Source of the DNA: Nocardioides sp.
GTDB taxonomy: Bacteria; Actinomycetota; Actinomycetes; Propionibacteriales; Nocardioidaceae
DNA: 43,411 nt
Reading direction: 5' to 3'
Assembly: GCF_025965415.1 (NCBI RefSeq)
Contig: NZ_JAOPWY010000004.1
Location: 1 to 43,411 of the forward strand
In this document: piece by piece, positions 41,117 through 43,411 of the stretch
Numbering within the stretch: position 1 is the stretch's first letter
Layout: each line of letters begins with the position of its first letter
Position numbers and translations under genes: made by a program
The notes under the pieces: generated by a model
Databases searched by the model: none
Seen by the model: only the letters and a program-made list of their open reading frames with translations
What the model was told of the DNA's origin: nothing

Positions 41117-42085
41117 CTACCACTCTACGTCGAAGTCGAGGTTCCCACCGAGCACCGACAACCGGGTCAGAATCTCGGACTTCCAGCCGTCGGGCGTCGT
41201 CCTGGAGTCGCTGCCCGTGGGGTAGATGAAAACATCGTCGAGCTGCCACGGCTTGATCCGCTGCCCCGTCTTCCCGTCAGTTAGGTAGACGTCTGCCTCA
41301 TCGGGGTCCAGATCCCCGACTCCCGCGATCTCAGAGAGAATGCCGACACTTTCGGCCTTCGCCTTCTTGTCGCCCAGCAGCCACTTCTTCGCCTCGTCGA
41401 GAAGCTTGCCACGCTCATCCGACCGGTCCAGCTGCGCCACGATCGTCAGCGGGGTCTGGTAGCGCTTGTCCGTCGTCGTCTTGCCCTTGCGCTTCAGGCG
41501 GATCTCGGCCTTCTTGCTGTTCGCGATCAGGTCGGAGAGCCGCTTGTCGTCAGACAGGGGCTCGGCTCTCATCCGCCACCAGGGCTGGGTTCCCCCGTTG
41601 GTCTTGGACTGCTTGCCGATCCACTGCGCAACCGCGAGCCCGGGGCACGAGCGGTCCACGTCCTCGGCGATGAGCAGGCCCTGATCGCCGGACTTCGGCA
41701 GGAGGATCTCGACGCGGTAGGGGTGCGACGGGGCGGCGCCCTTGATGTCCACGTCGGTCGGCCCGATCGCGAGGTCGTGCCCATCGACCGACCCGTAGCG
41801 GACGTTGACCGAGAAGTGAAGGCTGCCGGGCTGGGACCAGTCGATCAGCTTGATGGCGCGGTGCCCGCGCTCAGACGGGACCTCCGGGGTGACGTCCGAG
41901 CCGTCCTCCGCATTCCGAAGCGAGGGCATGGCCCAGCGGGTGCTCTGATCGGCCGTCAACTGGTCCAGCAGGCCGGAGAGCAGTTCGACGGCCGTCTTGT
42001 CGCCGAACTTGTCGTCCATGCTGAGCGGGCTGCGGCCCATCCCTTCGTGCAGTCCGAAGTAGTACATCCGGAAGCCGTATCCCAT
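41117..42085 (-). CDS. soluble protein, possible RexA-like sensor
   Basis: A 322-aa protein opening GYGFRMYYFGLHEGMG and ELLSGLLDQL, with RVEILLPKSGDQGLLI, AEIRLKRKGKTTT and ADVYLTDGKTGQRIKPWQLDD. No catalytic motif. An N-terminal strand plus helix pair and the order of later strands resemble RexA of lambda in layout only. Followed directly by a four-helix membrane protein gene. GGGGGAG lies 5 nt before ATG. In the circular element it lies downstream of int and whiB on the same strand. Confidence 0.72.
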   Translation of the reverse strand: MGYGFRMYYFGLHEGMGRSPLSMDDKFGDKTAVELLSGLLDQLTADQSTRWAMPSLRNAEDGSDVTPEVPSERGHRAIKLIDWSQPGSLHFSVNVRYGSVDGHDLAIGPTDVDIKGAAPSHPYRVEILLPKSGDQGLLIAEDVDRSCPGLAVAQWIGKQSKTNGGTQPWWRMRAEPLSDDKRLSDLIANSKKAEIRLKRKGKTTTDKRYQTPLTIVAQLDRSDERGKLLDEAKKWLLGDKKAKAESVGILSEIAGVGDLDPDEADVYLTDGKTGQRIKPWQLDDVFIYPTGSDSRTTPDGWKSEILTRLSVLGGNLDFDVEW

Positions 42086-42191
42086 GACTCTCCCCCGTGG
42101 TGGCGTCTCGAAGTTTCATGGAGCCTAGACCTACGGCACCTTCACCGCCCGCGAAACGCCTGCGTACACCGGAACTGGCGCCAGGGAGCCC

Positions 42192-42812
42192 TCAGCCCGC
42201 GGCGCGCTCTCGCAGGTGCCGCTGGCAGAGGTCTGCCCGCTTCCCCGCCCTGCGCTTGTGGCCGAGATTCCTGCAGCCGTCGGTCTGGCACGCCTCGGCG
42301 TCGCTGGGGATGAGCTCGAACGGCGGGGCGATGCGCGACCGCCCGGCCCGCAGGTCGCCGACGGAGTAGCGCTGGTCCTGTTCAGCGGCCACCAGCGCGG
42401 CGACCTCCTCGGCGGGCACGCCCTCGTCCCGCGTGGCTTGCCGGAGCTTCTCTCGCTCGGTCTCGGTGGTCCCGCCCCAGACGCCCCAGCGCTCGTCGGC
42501 GCGGAGCGCATAAGAGAGGCACTCCTCTCTGACGGGGCAGGCGAGCAGGCAGAGCTGCGCCGCCTCGCGCTGCTCGCGGTTCGTCTCCGGGAACATGTCG
42601 TTCACGTCGACCCGCGAGCACGCGCCCCGCAGGCGCCAGTCCGCCAGCGCCTCGCCCCTTCGCGCCTCGGCGACCTTGGGCGGTGCCGCGAGGTGCCTGT
42701 CGACGGTCCGTTCCGCGTCGTCGTCCGCGTCGGAGCGGCGCCAGGGCGTCGGCCAGTCCCGCGCCCCGGGCGGGTAGATGGTCCGGCCGGTCACGGCCTC
42801 CTGCGCCGTCAC
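42192..42812 (-). CDS. WhiB-like iron-sulfur protein with C-terminal extension
   Basis: A 206-aa protein from GTG 42812. The WhiB core has the four-cysteine cluster site (Cys in GACSRVDV, then AQLCLLACPVREEC) and the GVWGGTTETER turn. The N-terminal about 60 residues and a C-terminal extension (EACQTDGCRNLGHKRRAG...LCQRHLRE, C-x4-C...C-x2-H) are unusual. Phage WhiB proteins repress host whiB2. The GTG overlaps the stop codon that the integrase would have in the circle (GTGA). Confidence 0.88.
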   Translation of the reverse strand: MTAQEAVTGRTIYPPGARDWPTPWRRSDADDDAERTVDRHLAAPPKVAEARRGEALADWRLRGACSRVDVNDMFPETNREQREAAQLCLLACPVREECLSYALRADERWGVWGGTTETEREKLRQATRDEGVPAEEVAALVAAEQDQRYSVGDLRAGRSRIAPPFELIPSDAEACQTDGCRNLGHKRRAGKRADLCQRHLRERAAG

Positions 42813-42851
42813 GCGACCACCCGCTCGACGTGGAACGGGAAGGCGGAAACG

Positions 42852-42890
42852 CCGGTAGACCTTTGCGCGTGGATCTGAGGTCGTCGACCT
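42852..42890. other. attR: attR, right element-host junction in tadA
   Basis: The arm CCGGTAGACCTT (42852-42863) is the exact reverse complement of the attL arm. GGATCT then meets host tadA sequence at GAGG (42877-42880). The likely exchanged dinucleotide is GA (42877-42878). Confidence 0.9.
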
Positions 42891-43224
42891 CCTCGCGGCG
42901 CTCAACACCGGTCACGGCGGGGGGTGCGGCACGCTCCACGCCAACTCGGCCGCGGACGTCCCGGCCCGGATCGAGGCCCTGTCGCTGGCCGCCGGGCTGC
43001 CGCGCGAGGCGGCGCACAGCCAGCTGGCCGCAGCCCTCGACGTGGTCATCCACCTCGCCCGGGGACGCGACGGCCGGCGTCGGATCGTGGAGCTCGGCGT
43101 GCCCGAGCGCGACGACACCGGACTGGTCACGCTGCGGACGGCGGCGACCTTCGAGCCGGACCGCGTCGTGCGCGGGCCGGCCGCCGGCAGGCTCGCCGCA
43201 CGTCTGGGGTCGGTGGCCTGGTGA
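42877..43224 (+). pseudogene. tadA: tadA, C-terminal part, separated by the element
   Basis: Begins in the Glu codon that follows GEVRGA in the left part and reads VVDLLAALNTGHGGGCGTLHANSA, the His box, then the C-terminal tail to TGA 43222-43224. 115 residues lie here. It has no start or Shine-Dalgarno of its own at the junction. Excision would join it in frame with residues 1-272. Downstream tadB overlaps its stop by GTGA, so tad translation downstream depends on this part being translated. Confidence 0.95.
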
Positions 43225-43411
43225 GCGCGTGGCTCGCGGCGCTGCTGGCGGCCATGGCGTTGGCGGTCTGGGTGCCGGCGGCGCCTGCTCCTCACCGGCC
43301 CCGGAGGTCAGGTCGGGAGTGGCCGACCGCGCTGCCCGGCCTGGGCAGGAGACGGGAGACGGCCGCCGACCGGGCGGCGGTGCTCGAGGTCTGCGACCTG
43401 GTCGCCGCCGA
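43221..43411 (+). CDS. tadB: TadB-like type II secretion F-domain protein, partial
   Basis: The first 63 residues, cut by the window end. GTG 43221 overlaps the tadA stop (GTGA). It begins with a hydrophobic helix (AWLAALLAAMALAVWVPAA), then a basic linker (HRPRRSGREWPTALPG) and VLEVCDLVAA, which in Tad loci leads to the F-domain. It should be an inner-membrane platform of the Tad/Flp pilus. Confidence 0.8.
   Translation, partial: MSAWLAALLAAMALAVWVPAAPAPHRPRRSGREWPTALPGLGRRRETAADRAAVLEVCDLVAA

Larger units (their letters stand above)
29481..42878. mobile_element. 13.4-kb serine-integrase element, candidate phage satellite, inserted in tadA
   Basis: The boundaries are set by the two halves of tadA and by matching inverted arms. 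Order: int, unknown gene, regulators with operators, primase-helicase, terminase small and large subunits, small genes, cargo, WhiB-like gene. Rightward genes from 32428 to 37805 mostly overlap by 4 nt. Arginine codon AGG is frequent in the primase and terminase genes, unlike the flanking host genes. No portal, capsid, protease or tail gene is present. A phage-inducible satellite is the best reading; a deletion remnant of a prophage is the alternative. Confidence 0.9.

Noticed and set aside
29481..42878. tRNA gene as integration target
   Set aside because: No tRNA-like sequence at either junction; the flanks are clearly the two halves of tadA.
29481..42878. Complete prophage
   Set aside because: No portal, capsid, tail or lysis genes between intact att sites, and 13.4 kb is too small.
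1..43411. CRISPR arrays or rRNA/tRNA genes
   Set aside because: No regularly spaced repeats with unique spacers, and no rRNA or tRNA signatures seen in reading the window.

Overview
The window is very GC-rich, uses GTG/TTG starts freely and has many leaderless-looking promoters (TANNNT about 6 nt before the start codon). Gene content and order point to an actinobacterium of the Nocardioides type. One block (conserved protein at 25655, HAD phosphatase, ssd/CpaE-like, tadA, tadB) has the same order and relative orientation as Rv3662c-Rv3658c of Mycobacterium tuberculosis, and acs lies in the same wider neighbourhood.

Region 1 (1-12 kb): the 5' part of acs (acetyl-CoA synthetase) lies downstream of a DUF485-ActP acetate symporter operon, with two tandem CRP/GlxR-like boxes in front of the operon. 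Then come a PAP2 phosphatase with an NAD-dependent epimerase, a GNAT-SoxR pair divergent from an SDR-QueA-like pair across a palindromic operator, a cold-shock gene with a long structured leader and a strong terminator, a MEDS/anti-sigma kinase fusion, and a secreted alpha/beta hydrolase. Region 2 (12-18 kb) holds small genes and a repeat-scarred mosaic: a VOC gene whose 3' end runs into an interspersed repeat, and reciprocal fragments of the VOC gene and a membrane methyltransferase gene about 1.7-1.9 kb apart. Region 3 (18-26 kb): a LytS/LytTR two-component system in one operon with a second DUF485-like/SSS symporter pair, then two secreted RTX-like proteins flanking a SAM methyltransferase. 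Region 4 (25.6-29.5 kb and 42.9 kb to the end) is the Tad/Flp pilus block.

The main discovery is a 13.4-kb element (29481-42878) inserted by its own large serine integrase into tadA, exactly in the Walker B codons. Joining the flanks at a shared GAGG restores an in-frame 387-aa TadA. Joining the element ends gives a 52-bp attP with 12-bp perfect inverted arms. The element encodes the integrase, two HTH-type regulators with palindromic operators sharing ATGAG half-sites, a P4/D5-type primase-helicase, small and large terminase subunits, many 4-bp start/stop overlaps, a cargo region with a RexAB-like pair, and a WhiB-like protein. No capsid, portal or tail gene is visible, so it looks like a phage satellite (PICI-like) rather than a complete prophage. 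Because attP lies inside the 3' end of the integrase gene, integration swaps the integrase C-terminus and breaks a GTGA overlap that would couple int to whiB in the circle. The element could thus be both a pilus on/off switch and a self-regulated integrase switch.
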